The translations under genes were made by a program, and so were the position numbers. Shown here piece by piece: positions 33,501 through 45,261 of a stretch of DNA of 64,000 nucleotides. Position 1 is the first letter of the stretch, and each line of letters starts with the position of its first letter. The stretch lies in contig WOAB01000884.1 of NCBI GenBank assembly GCA_027886185.1, forward strand, positions 124,001 through 188,000, given 5' to 3'. The notes beneath the pieces are model-generated. The model was not told where the DNA came from. It saw nothing but the letters and a program-made list of their open reading frames with translations, and ran no database searches. This DNA comes from Rheum nobile (Eukaryota > Streptophyta > Magnoliopsida > Caryophyllales > Polygonaceae).

Positions 33501-36500
33501 TACGGCCTTGAGCCAGCCCTTTCTCTACTGCTAATTTTGCTGAACCCAACAGTTCTGGCATAGCTGCAAATAGATATAACATGATTAAGAAGAAAATACA
33601 ATGTCGAATAAAGGAAAAATCAGGATAGTTGACTACAAAATGGAGAAGTTGACCGACTAACATACCAGAGACAGCAGCTTTACGAACTTCTTCATGGAAA
33701 TAGAACTTCAGAAGTGGTACTAGTGTTGGAGCAACCTGCAACATAGCATTCCAGATGATTTTTCATTAATGACATGAAAATTCTAGCTTTATTAAGGCAG
33801 CCAAAATCCAGACAAACCTGATCGATCCAGGGGAAGAATCCTTCCTTTAGTTCATCAGCATAACAACACAACATGTTACAGGCAGTAGCTTTTTCCTCCA
33901 GGACACTAGTCTTGATTCCAATCCTTTTATCACCCAGTGTAATGGTCTCCATGCTGCAAAGAGAACCTTACCCATAAAAAACTAGATGATAAACAAGCAA
34001 GTGCACATGGCTGTCTCAACTGTGATCCCACTTCTTAGGAAAAATTATTAGAAGTAGATGATAGCGAAGAACATAAAGATTACCTCTCATCGTCAGAGTC
34101 ATCAATCTCATCATCTGAATCTGCAGATGTGATGGTTACATCAGGTTTTAGTTGAGCTGACTGGAGCAGGGGTGGCATAACAGCACTCATGTAAGGTAGA
34201 AAATCCTGTCCAAGACACTTGCAAAGTCTGGCCCATGCCTGAAATGGAGTTCAATATTATTAGTCCTGATGAAGCATTGCTCAAAAGGACAAATTTTGGC
34301 ATCATCTTAAAACCAAGAGATAACATGCCTGCAACATGTAACTGGTAATTGGGTCGTCAGCTTCCATTTGAGACCCTTGCAATGACATAAGCACTTCCAT
34401 AACCTACAATGAAATTGAACAATTAAATTAATTTAGCAGAACTATCAGGTTTTAACATCAAAGTAAAGACATCAAATGGATACAAAATATAACCACATAA
34501 ACAGGGTCCTGACAAATCATAGTCTTATAAATACACGAGCACCAGCAATACCAAATGCACCAACTAAAAGATAGTGTTGCATGAAAGAGAAATTAAAAAA
34601 AATACCAACATCAAACTTGAGGTAGAAAACAGAAACCGTCACATAACAGTCATAACAAACCTGCTTAGCGTCATCCCTGAACTTCTCCTTCCCAACAGCC
34701 ATTCCAACTAAACTGATGCACTCCATTGCTTTTGCACGCAGCATACGATTAGACTTGTCAGTTGCACTTATCAAAATAGTCTTCAAGTAAGGCATGACAG
34801 CATCATAATATTTTTGGAAATATTCCTGTGAATCAAATAGGATTTGAGAGAGCCAATCACAACCAACACTATATAAAAAAACCACTTCAGAGAAAACATA
34901 CTTGAGATGAGTCAGCAACTGATGCCAATGCAGTTAATGCTCCCTCTTGTACCATTTGTTTGCCATTCTGCATACCAGACATAGTTCTTAAGCTTTTTAT
35001 ATCAAAAGAGAGCATAAAGGAAAATAAAGAAGCCTGTGCACTCAAATCTACCCCCATGCTTAAAAAAGTAGTCCATGAATATACCTGCAGAAGAACAAGT
35101 AATTTGCTAACAATTCCATCCATGTATGGCGTTAATATCTCTGGTGTACAGTTCTCACTGAAATTGAGGACAGCAGAAGCAGCATGTGCCTGCAAAGATC
35201 CACATTTATTAAAAATCTTAGCTTTTCAAATCCCAAGTTCCCAAATATCCCAACTCAAAGCATCCGACTCTATGTATTCCCCTCCTCAAACCAAAAGGAA
35301 AAAACTTCCTATGAGTTGCAGGGAGAAAGGAAAATGAGGAGAGAAAAACATAGATGAAGTGGAGAGTGATGGCAAAAAAAAGGGTGCTTAATAGGATGGC
35401 TGTTAACAAATTGATTAACACAGTAGACATATATCAGCCGCTACCCAACTCTGATGATATAGCACTTACTATACAAAAAGCACTGACCACTAGTGATATA
35501 AAATTAGCTGCAAATATCTTACTGCGGAAATTTCTGACTTTAATTTCAATAAGCAAACAGCCAGAATAAATGCTCAACATTGAATACATAACCTTTTGGG
35601 GCAATCATGCCACAAACAAGAGGGGCAAAACACAGCAATCAACTAACCTGTACTCTGGGGTTCTGGAAATCATCCATGGCTCCAGCAAGGGCTGGTAGCA
35701 CACGGTGGTGGAACTGAACTTGCAAATCTGGTCCCAAGTCCGTAGAAAGTTGTCCAATTGCATTTATAGCTGCCCATCTCACTCGTGGGTGGGGATCCTG
35801 GAAGGAACTCAATACCATATTGACAACTTGTTCCAAGTTTTTTATCATTACCTGCCAAGACAATGTATAGTCAATCTAACAGGAAACAGAAATTTGTAAC
35901 TAAAGCAAGGTATGGACAGTCATGTTACTTTTTTATTCATTATCTCATAATTGTAACTGCAGTCAGTACTGGAAAAAGTCCTTAGAATCATTGACAACAT
36001 AAGAAAAGAAGAAGAAAATTAAATTGTTATGGTGTACCTTAGAACATCCTTCAGCAATCTGAGCGATTGCAATTAATGCAGCATGATGCTTCTGCCACTC
36101 AGGAACAGCTAAATAGGCAGACAACAACTCTGATGCAACTGGAACAATTGTGTTTCCACCGAGGGCAATAGATATCCTATCAAGACACTCCTGACCCACA
36201 CCGTAATTGCTAGTCTCGCCGGCATCCTCGTCATCAACCTCAGCGCTATGCCACGCAGGATCATCCTCTATGTCCAACAACATCTTCATCAGCACCCCAA
36301 CCAACCTGCTGATGAATTGTGGCAGCTTTCTCATCATTCCAGGGGCCCTCTCCCTAGCCTCAGCAAGGGTAATCACGAATTCAATGGCCAAGTGTCTGGT
36401 ACCTTCCTCGAGAGCTTCCGCCTCGGCAATCTGGAGCATAGATCCCACCACGTCGACGAGCTGCCTTCTTAAGAACCTTGGTTCTGCACCCGCCAATTCG

Positions 36501-37270
36501 ATCAAGAGCTCAAGAGCTTCTTGGGCCGTTGCCTCTTGACTAGAGTTCAAGGCCTCGGTCAAAGTCCTCATCATAAAGGGCAGGAGGTCTTGAAACATGT
36601 CCATGTCAGCAGAAGTAGGAAGGCACTGGATGAAATTGATAGATGCACTCAAAGCGGCGACTCGGACATCCGGATTGGAGGAATTCGTCAGGCAATTCAA
36701 AAATACACCGTGAAGTTCCTTGATGAAAGGAACTAAGATTTCTCCGATGTACTGAGACAATTGGGAAAAGATAAGGAAGGAAGATTCCTGCAACCTCGGG
36801 GAATCGGAAGAAACGCACTGAAACATGAAAGGCAGCAGCTCAGGCCAACCATTGTCGGCGAGAATACCAGAAGCAAGCTCGGAGACAGTGTCGCAGAGCT
36901 TCTTCGTAATCGATTTGACCTCCTCACGCTGAACAGACGAAAGAAGAACCGATTTGAGCGATGACTGCGAAGCCGGAGACAGACGAGGCCAGATATAGGA
37001 GTCATCGCGAGTGAGCAGCTTGCGGAGAAGAATGGCAGACATAGCACGGGCCTCATGGTGGGGCGAGAGTTGAAGGAGATGAGCGAGCTTGATAGAGAGC
37101 GAATCAGGATCGGTCTGCTTGCAGAGATTGAAAAGCAATTCAGCCTGAGATCGCTGATCGTTGGAAGACGACATGAGATGAGAGATTAGGGTTTCGAAAG
37201 GGGCGGCATCGGGGCCGAGGATAGCAGCCAATTGTGCTTGCTGAACCTGAGTAGGAGCAGAGGAATCCAT
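30585..37270 (-). CDS. IPO5: Importin-5 (karyopherin beta-3), 20 exons
   Basis: Nuclear import receptor built of HEAT repeats. It carries cargo through nuclear pores and releases it on RanGTP binding; the Arabidopsis homologue KETCH1 imports HYL1 and ribosomal proteins. Exons (minus): 37270-36038, 35851-35648, 35189-35085, 34967-34902, 34825-34661, 34403-34329, 34238-34084, 33953-33818, 33735-33666, 33563-33436, 33349-33293, 33125-32940, 32704-32612, 32442-32357, 32267-32201, 32120-32054, 31965-31829, 31493-31402, 31250-31184, 30749-30585. Joined they give 1117 aa without a stop, close to the plant family length (~1116). It starts MDSSAPTQVQQ and ends LALQSILSS. An acidic loop lies near ADSDDEIDDSDDE and a charged segment near EEGELLREENEQEEE. 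All introns are GT-AG except the one at 34239-34328 (GC-AG). The gene looks functional and single-copy here. Confidence 0.95.
34239..34328 (-). other. GC-AG intron of importin-5
   Basis: Between exons 6 and 7 the coding strand reads TTGCAG then GCATGTTATC, and the acceptor is TTTCAG then GCATGG. Only GC-AG keeps an AG acceptor and the conserved protein (SYMLQ then AWARLCKCLG). No GT donor in the neighbourhood gives the same frame. Confidence 0.8.
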
Positions 37271-37650
37271 GGCTGCGGAATTAAGCAAAATTAGGGTTTC
37301 TGAGGAAGAAGATTGGTTTTCTTCCTCACAGCGCCTCCACAACCCTCGCAAGTTGCGGCCTCAGCGAAGAGAGAGATAAGTAGTAGGACTGCGAGGGATT
37401 TGAAGGACTTCCATGGGAATAATGAAAAAGATGAGGGGTGTAATGGGGAAGAAAAGGTAGTCAGGGGTGGTATTGGTGGGGCTATAGTTGGAATTACGGG
37501 GAAAAAGTAGGGGTAGAAAAATGATGACGGGATTTTTTGGTTGAATGATGAGATAATGTGAGCTTCTTGTTTTGGAGGGAAACGAATTCGGCGGTATTTC
37601 AAGCGGCAATATCATCAACTAACCCTCTACTACCCTACTTACTAGATAGA
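37271..37650 (-). promoter_or_regulatory. Importin-5 5' UTR and proximal promoter
   Basis: About 380 bp between the start codon and the MULE-like insertion, rich in GAA/AGA on the plus strand (CT-rich on the coding strand), as is common in plant 5' UTRs. No clear TATA box is seen. Frames here (37291-37618) lack any domain. Confidence 0.45.
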
Positions 37651-37660
37651 TTTTTTTAGG

Positions 37661-38730
37661 AAAAATTAATTTAAATAACCCAACCTTTAGGTAGATGAAA
37701 AAATAATAACCTAATATTTTAAAAGGTAATAAAATAACCCAAAGTTTGAAAAAATGTTTAAATACTAACCTATTTTATTTTTATATATTTAATAATGTGA
37801 CAAATGTATTTATGATGTAGTCAATACAAATTTGATATTTGCATTATGTTGTATCAAACATAATACAAAAAGTATCCAACAAAAAAAAAACATAGTACAA
37901 CAAGAAAATCCAAGTCTTCTTCTCCAAATTTATCCAGTCACCAGCAAAACCCTAACTCAATCTTCCTCAATTTGCACCACCACTTATATCAACAGCAAGA
38001 AGAACCCAAAAACAACCCCAATTCTCCTCTTTTCCCCAAATTTGCCCAACCACCAGCTAAACCCTAACTCAGCCTTCCCCCAATTTGCACCATCGCCAAA
38101 ATTTGCTACCTTGCTCTACATCGTCGAGAGGAAGAGATTGAACGGAGAGATCCGATTTGGAGATGGCACACAGGGCGTGGGGACGACCATGGCTATCGCT
38201 GGCTTGCTCTTCATCAGCGAGACGATGACCATGGCTCTCGTCAATCGACAAGGATGGATCCCGAGATTTCCTCACCCGCCATTGTTGTCTGTTTTTTAGA
38301 TTTGTTCCTAAGCTTGCGCCAGTGGTCCTAGTGTAGCCGAAGTTGTTACCGGTGTACCTCGCGGACCAGTCGAACCCACTACCGGTGTACTTCGAAGACC
38401 AGTCGAACCCACCGCCATTAGAGGTCCCAAGGTCGAAAAGGGTGAAACCTAAACCATTGTGAACATCAACTAACATCATACCAAGGTTGGGCATTTTATT
38501 TACTGAACAAAAAAAAAATTGTCCCAAATTGCCAAATCACCATTGTGTGATGCCAAATCAGAAAATAGATTAACACGTCATTAACTTTTTTGGAAAAATT
38601 ATCAGAAAATAATTATTGGTTAGTATTTTAACACCATCCACAAAGTTTAGGTTATTTTTTTACCTTTTAAAAGTTTAGGATATTTTTTTATCACCCATCC
38701 AAAGTTTGGGTTATTTTAATTAATTTTCTC
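37661..38730. mobile_element. MULE-like non-autonomous DNA transposon upstream of importin-5
   Basis: Terminal inverted repeats of about 120 bp (37661-37782 and 38610-38730), roughly 75-80% alike by eye, with AATAACCCAA...TTTAAAAGGTAA shared. A perfect 10-bp target duplication TTTTTTTAGG flanks it (37651-37660, 38731-38740), the size expected for Mutator-like elements (8-11 bp). No transposase is present. The inner 37870-38540 is less AT-rich than the arms and holds two ~60-bp direct repeats (CCAAATTT..CC..CACCAGC...CCCTAACTCA) and a ~30-bp repeat (GACCAGTCGAACCCAC). Such an interior suggests captured genomic sequence (Pack-MULE style), unproven. Confidence 0.8.
38069..38527 (-). CDS. Hypothetical ORF inside the MULE-like element
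   Basis: 152 codons. Gly/Ser/Tyr-rich middle with an internal repeat (GGFDWSSKYTGSGFDWSARY), then a basic stretch. No domain known. It overlaps the internal repeats of the transposon and may be part of a captured exon or a chance frame. I lean toward chance or captured fragment rather than a working gene. Confidence 0.25.
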   Translation of the reverse strand: MGQFFFCSVNKMPNLGMMLVDVHNGLGFTLFDLGTSNGGGFDWSSKYTGSGFDWSARYTGNNFGYTRTTGASLGTNLKNRQQWRVRKSRDPSLSIDESHGHRLADEEQASDSHGRPHALCAISKSDLSVQSLPLDDVEQGSKFWRWCKLGEG

Positions 38731-38865
38731 TTTTTTTAGGAAGTAGTTACTGGTTGACTCGTGCTCCGTATAGTATAAAATATGTTATTGTCTTATTTTT
38801 TGTAATATATAAATAATAAATTAATACTTGTTTTTTTTGTTTTATAAAGGTCATAATTTATCTCT

Positions 38866-39192
38866 CATTTGGTCCATGCTACACTTCCCAGGAAGTTGAA
38901 CTTTCTCATGAAGTAGATTTATTTCCTGTGTTTGGTTCAAAAATAAAATATGGGAATTTACTTCCAGGAAGTTGCAATTCCTCCAAATCAAGGAATTGCA
39001 CTTACCTTGAAGAGATAGGTAAAATCTACTTCCTGCGTTTTTAAGTGAAAATATTATTACGTCTCATGTTAATATAAAAAAAAAACAATTTTGAACCAAA
39101 TATGATTTAATAATTTCCAGCAATTTACAATTCCTAAGAAGTAGCTAAATTCCCAGGAACTTGATTTCCACGTTCAACCAAACGAGGGCTAT
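38866..39192. mobile_element. Possible MITE
   Basis: The ends CTCTCATTTGGTCCATG and, reversed, CCCTCGTTTGGTTGAACG match at about 12 of 17 positions. Inside, inverted CCCAGGAAGTTG-type and TTCCTGGGAA-type blocks repeat several times (38888, 38967, 39150). No clear target duplication can be read. Size (~330 bp) and AT-rich flanks fit a MITE. Confidence 0.4.
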
Positions 39193-40799
39193 ATTTTCTA
39201 CAAATTAGGGTATATTTTATTAACAATATTTAATTAGGTAATTTAGTTTGTATTGTGACTAGTATTGAAATATAGTATTTTATTTTATTTGTTAAAAATT
39301 AGTTTATCTTTATGTCGATGATTTTCTGATAGTTTTACTAAAGTTTAGTACTTCAAATAAAGAGTAATTTTATTTTGTTGTACAATACAATACATTGAGA
39401 GTTGAACTTTGTATAATATCAAATTAGAATACCATAGACCATATTTTATTTTATAACAAAAAATTATATAAATTAAAGATGATAATATATGACTTGTTGA
39501 ATAATAAAAGACATTAAGAGTTGAACTTAATATGATATCAAATTGGAATACTAAAATTTATAAATTTGACTTTGGTTTGTTAATGACAAAAACTTAAATA
39601 AATTAAAGATGATAATATATGACCAATTTTTTATTATATGAAAATGACCTTTTTCTTATTGAATATAAATATTTATTAATATAAAATATTAATTAAGATT
39701 AAGATTGATATACAGATTATTATTATGATAACAATAATAATGAAAATATATTATTGTGTTGTTTTGGGTGGAAAGAGAAATAATTTTGTAAAATTGAAAG
39801 CATTTATTAGGATGGGTTGGGTGGGTGTGAATTGCCTTTTTATAATATGGGAGTCATAAGTTGTAGGGGTGTGAACGGCCGTAACATTTTTAATTGAAAA
39901 GTTAATATATTAATATTAATTGAACTAGTGTATTACCTGTGTCATGCACGAGTATGGTGAGAAATACAAACTTTAAAATATCTCACAAGATGTATAGTTT
40001 ACATTTAATTAATTTAAGTTTTACATTGTTAGAACATTGCATTTATTCCGTCAAAAAAGTTATGGTATATTCGTATGTAATATAAAAACACACGTATCCT
40101 GAATAATATCGTAATCTAATAAGTAAGAAAGTTTTCTACTAAAATAATGACATGTATATTAATTTTTATATATGAACTTTTCTACTAAAATAATTGGTGT
40201 ATTAGATGTTAACATATATGTAAGTTTTAGTGGAAATTCATAGTTGACAATCTCAAAAAAATGTTATCATGATTTGTTGGTTAGAACTTGACAGTAATTG
40301 TTAATAGGTGGGCAAAGGTTAGATATTATTATGAAAGTCAATTATCATAAGTTCAAGTATAAAATATCTATATATGTTCTCAACTTTGAATGTCAAGTTT
40401 AATTTTTAAATTAGATATGCTAAAATTACGTAAGTTTGGTTGCATTAGCAAAAGGTATTTAGATAAGTTTGAATTTTGAATTAAAAATAATAATTCAAAT
40501 CCATAATATCTTTATGTTGAGACTTGGTTAAGACTTATGATGTATACTTTGTTAAATTATTAATATAATAATAAATTAAAAATGAAATAAAAAATCTTAA
40601 CAATATGGATCTAAAAACACTCTCATGGGTTAAAAAGAATGAGCTTTAATATAGATATATAGATACTTAATCAGAATTAACTATTTTAAATTAGAAAACT
40701 ACTATAGGAATATAAATGGATATTGCTTTCAAGCTAGCCCCTTCCAGACATCCAATAATTAGGAAGTTATAGCCGATGGGTAGAGCTTATCATGTCATA
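39193..40799. other. AT-rich intergenic DNA
   Basis: No gene. A block beginning GTGTATTACCTGTGTCATGCA at 39928 resembles the dispersed TATTACCCGTGCGATGCACG-type repeats of many plants and may run to about 40660; I cannot assign a family. Confidence 0.4.
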
Positions 40800-41600
40800 C
40801 GTATTGTCTTAAATAAGATTTAGATGTTATTTTTAATTTGTGCTTTCATATTTCATATGTATAGTCGACACCTATTAAAGAATATTATTTACATTTAATT
40901 ATTAATATTTCATATATATTTGATGAATTTTCAAATGATGTTATGTGAGATTCTTTTTAATCTTTAAAACATTATGTTATAATGGCTTAAGACCTTAAGT
41001 TGTACATATAGGTTAGATTAGATTAGATAGTCGGTTATACTCGTGCATAAAAAATTTCATTAATTTTGTATAATATAACAGGATTTGGATGTTTTTTTTT
41101 AATTTGTCCTTTTATGTATCATATATATAGTCAACAATAGCTATAAAATATTATTAACATTTAATTATTAATATTGCATATATATTTGACGAATTTTCAA
41201 ATGAAGTTATGTGAGGTTCTTTTTAATTTTTGAAACATTATTTTATTATTGCCTTAAGAACTTGTGTTGTACATGTAGGTTAGGTTGGATCAGATAGTCG
41301 GTTATACTCGTGCTAAGTTTTTTCATTATTTTGTATAATATAATAGAATTTGAATTTGTTCTTTTTTATTTCATATATATGGTCAACAACAATAATAGAA
41401 TATTATTAACATTTGATTATTACTAATGCATATATATTTGATGAATTTTCAAATGATGTTATGTGAGATTATTTTTTAATTTTTGAAACATTATTTTTTT
41501 AATGGCTTAAGAACATAAGTTGTACATTTAGGTTAGGTTAAATTAGATAGACTATTATACTCGTGCATACGTTTTTTCATTATTTTTGTATAATATAATG
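40800..41600. repeat. Three-copy tandem repeat, ~266 and ~252 bp spacing
   Basis: Anchors recur in the same order: GAATTTTCAAATGATGTTATG at 40925, 41191 (one change) and 41443; GTCGGTTATACTCGTGC at 41030 and 41296 (third copy changed, ~41551); GTATAATATAA before each new unit. AT-rich, noncoding, moderately diverged. Confidence 0.8.
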
Positions 41601-42257
41601 ATGTTTTACATATATTAATTTTAGGAGTAACGTTTATCGTGATGTACATAGATGTGGATAAAAGGTTTTGTTTTAATTTTTCAAATTGCTAATTTATAAT
41701 TTAGTATGTCATTAAGTTATATATTTTTTAGTTTATATACTCTAACAAAAATATCATCAAGATATATAATTATAAAATGGTTTTATCATCAAAATGTACA
41801 ATTATAAATTGGTTTTCAAATTGTACAGTTTCGAATTCTTAATTTTATAGATTTCACATATTTCCTTCTTTAATGAACTTTATTTGAGCTAAAATAACAT
41901 TTATCATCGCTATTTATTCTTTTAAATGGGGACATTTATTGTGAGAAAAATGTCAACTTTTATATTAGTACTAGTAGGGTTCGCGCATGCGAGAAGTAAC
42001 GCAATTAATTCATGATAATAATAATGAAGTAGATGTAATAATCAAACAAATCATCCAACATCGTATATGATTAAAGATAAAAACATGGGTTGTTCAATGA
42101 AGCACTTGAACAATGTTAAAAATGTCACTAATAGACATTCAAATAAAATGTATTACCAAATGTCACTAACAAACATAAGTTAACATAAGATTATCATTAA
42201 AAAGTGTTTTGATTCATGCTCGAGTGGCCCGACACAGAGAAGATCTTATAACCATTG
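41601..42257. other. AT-rich intergenic DNA
   Basis: No gene seen. TAGTAGGGTTCGCGCATGCG at 41971-41990 is another fragment of a GC-rich dispersed repeat. Confidence 0.4.
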
Positions 42258-42793
42258 TCATATCTTTTGTATCTTCAAGTGAGAACTCAATGGGAAGAAG
42301 TTCTATTTCAAGATGCAAAGCACACAACATGGAGTTAAATATGGTATGCGAATATTGATAAATCAACATGAAGTGAAAATTACCGTGTGCTGTTCATTTT
42401 GGTTAGCGAAAATCTCATACGGTGTTTGGGGGTTACGGTTGAGAACTTCAGTTATTTTTTGGTTGACCCTCTCTTTCTCTGCCAACAACTTGGTGATTTT
42501 CCGATCTTGATTTTGTATGCACTGCATATATTCGACAACCCTTTCAAAGCTTATTGCCCGCTCTAGTAACAGTTTTTGTTGTTTTGAAGTAAGTATGAAA
42601 TTAAATTTATTGTGAGTATGTATGAAGAAAAATACGACTGATTACCGCCATTAGGTCTGGTTGTCCTCCTGGCAGTTTGAAGTAGGTCCCATAATTCTTG
42701 ACACACTTGTTTTGGGGTCTGTAACCAGTGCTTGTAGTGGCTGCCATAGAATCTAAAGCAATGTTCAAACGGTTTAGAGTTAGAAGGTGTCAT
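42258..42793 (-). CDS. Small 3-exon gene, unknown coiled-coil protein (copy A)
   Basis: Exons on the minus strand: 42793-42646, 42562-42384, 42302-42258, total 372 nt, 123 aa plus stop, all with GT-AG borders. Exon 1 starts MTPSNSKPFEHCFRFYG and includes QELWDLLQTARRTTRPNGG. Exon 2 encodes a charged helix (FERVVEYMQCIQNQDRKITK, LLAEKERVNQKI). I do not recognise the family. Support comes from copy B (44779-45261): exon 2 is exactly 179 bp in both, with the same intron phases. It could be a real small gene or part of a larger transposon-related gene. No expression evidence is available. Confidence 0.45.
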
Positions 42794-44778
42794 GATTTAA
42801 ATACAAACTATTGATATAAATTGCATGATGTCAGTAGTGTTTCACCCATATTAAACTGTCATAGTAGTTGAAGTTATAACATCAATGTAATGAAATAAAG
42901 CCAAGAATATGCAAATTGTCTTGAAACACGATATTTTTTTACCCACTTTTTCGTACTGAAATGATTAAGATTTCTAGGGATTAATCAACACCCGCAATTA
43001 CATTATATATTTACAATAGTCGTTCCTATAGTTTCAGAGAAGAGCAAAGACAAATTTCAAATACAAGCAATGATTTAAGAGTCACTTAATAGGCAGATAC
43101 AAAACAAAAGACTGATTCAACAAAATAACAGAAGCGCAAGGGATACGAAATGCCATAGTTAACAATTGATATTCAGTTGTCTTAGATGTCTTGCATTAGA
43201 AAAATGGACTTTATTGTCCATAGTTATCAACCTTAAGAAGACAACCGGTGATGGATACCAAATGTCAGGGAAAGGTTTACACAATGTAACCATATATATA
43301 GTAGTAATAGGAGGAGGATGGTAGTTTAAGAGGTGGTTAACAATGTAACTAACCAGTAACAGTTAAATGGTTTACACAAAAAAAGTGATTCCAACTTCTT
43401 TTTCCAGTAAGAAGAAAATAATTTAAGAATAATATTATATAAGTGAAGCAATTAAACCCTAATTAACCAAATAAACATTTTTAGGCCGACATTCCATGAA
43501 CACATTGAGGTAGTCTTTATTCTCATATCCTTATAGGCATTTATCAAACAATTTGAATGTCGCAAATTCTGAAACACTTAGTAATCACACATCAATGGAC
43601 CACAAGCCCATAATTTCCTGAAATCTGAAACTAAATCCAATATTGTGCAGTCCTGAAGAAATAGATATAGACAAAAAGAAACTTAAAGTGTTCGAACAAA
43701 GTAATAAGTAGAAAATGGGTAAAATCGAAAGTTATGTTGATACCAATCGCCTACTTAATAACGTACCTTAAGATCTTTTGAAAGTAAGAGAAGGCAAAAA
43801 CCCAGATGAGTCTGGGAAAGAAAAAGGTGTCGCTGTGGAGAGCGAATTTGAAGGTCTGGTATTGGATTTGGAGGGCGGAGCTGAGATCGGTGCACTTGTA
43901 GAGAACGAAGAAAAGAGAACCGTGCTTAGGGAGAGATATCATGGATGATGTGATGGACTTGTTTGACTTTTGAATTTCCATAATAAATTTCTACGCTTTA
44001 CGAAGTTGGGGGACAAGACTTTACAATTTTTGTAGAAAATAAGATACGTTGAATATGAACTGTAATTAAATTGGTTTACACATATGTAAGCTATAAAATG
44101 AATGTATACATTTAAAATATACAAAAATAAAATATGATTTAATATATTATGGCTTTATATCAAATTATTTTATTAAATCCTTTCACACGTTAGCAATTAC
44201 TGAACCTTTAGTTATATAAAATTAGCTACAACCATTTATTAGATGCATATAGTACATAAATTTTGTTGTTATGAATAAGATACAATATTTCTAAACAAAA
44301 AGATCCTCTAAAGTAAAGTCGTCATTTAATAAATTCTAATTTGATTTTGTTTATAGTGTATGGTCAAATAGTTTCGAAACATTTTAACATAATTAAATAA
44401 ATTCATATAAAAAATCATGTGTTGATATATTGTTTAAATGAAATAATTTATTAATTTTGTAAGTATAGACATTGCATGACATGGATAACATGATAATTTA
44501 CGAAAAACAAAAAGACTTGATTAAATACATCCAAAACAAGCCGGTCACAATCGCTAAGCATTCGTTGTTTCTTCATCAAACAAAAAGTAATATTATCAAT
44601 ATTACAACCATAATATTAAAATCGATACGCATCAAATTGTCATTACAAAACCAGATTCATCAACAACAATCATAAAACAAAGCAAGCTCCCTAAAGACCC
44701 TTATAAACTTCACGGATGGCAAGCAAACTCCAATGATGACTTCATGAGCATTGCAATGTTAATGACCGCGTCCAACGA
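42794..44778 (-). other. Intergenic region between the duplicated copies
   Basis: It contains the upstream block of copy A: 43195-43385 matches 45760-46085 (for example ATATATAGTAGTAAT and TGGTTTACAC). A 76-codon frame at 43751-43981 has no domain and is probably 5' flank. The rest is AT-rich with no gene. Confidence 0.45.
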
Positions 44779-45261
44779 TTAGTTATTCCACATCCATTCC
44801 CTTTGGATCTGCAAAATATGTACGTTATTGTTAAATATAAGACTACATTATGTATATGACACTATGAGCCTAACATCTACCTGGTGAAGTTTCATTTCCC
44901 AGGTCCTATAATCTATCCAGTTGTCGGGAGTGCTTTCATTTAATGCACGCAACCGGTCGATGAGTTTGCATTGTTCGTCCCTGTACTTATAGTAATCGCG
45001 CTCACAGTTCTTGATAGACCGCATGTAAGTGGAATACACTTCATTATCCATTCTTTGCCCTAAAGTGTACACAAGAATATAACAAAAATCAGACAACAAT
45101 AACCATCAATCAATTTCATAAGTATATTTGACAGGGTTAGTAAACAAAGGTGTTTCATTATTACCACGATTCTGATTCATGCCCCGTGCAGTTTGGAGCA
45201 TATCCTACAGCTCGACAAATGCGAGGACCGTGGGTATGGACTCATCGTTGTTGTTAGCCAT
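44779..45261 (-). pseudogene. Broken duplicate of the small 3-exon gene (copy B)
   Basis: Exons: 45261-45165, 45059-44881, 44808-44779 (306 nt, in frame). Exon 1 begins MANNNDESIPTVLAFVEL and then has TAG where copy A has Trp in ELWDLLQTAR, so the protein stops after 18 residues. Exon 2 is 179 bp like copy A (YMRSIKNCERDYYKYRDEQC against YMQCIQNQDRKITKLLAEKE). Exon 1 is 51 bp shorter. Splice borders are GT-AG and phases match. Confidence 0.5.

Noticed and set aside
36207..37056. Frames antisense or out of frame to importin exon 1
   Set aside because: Exon 1 has a 411-codon conserved frame; the others are compositional shadows.
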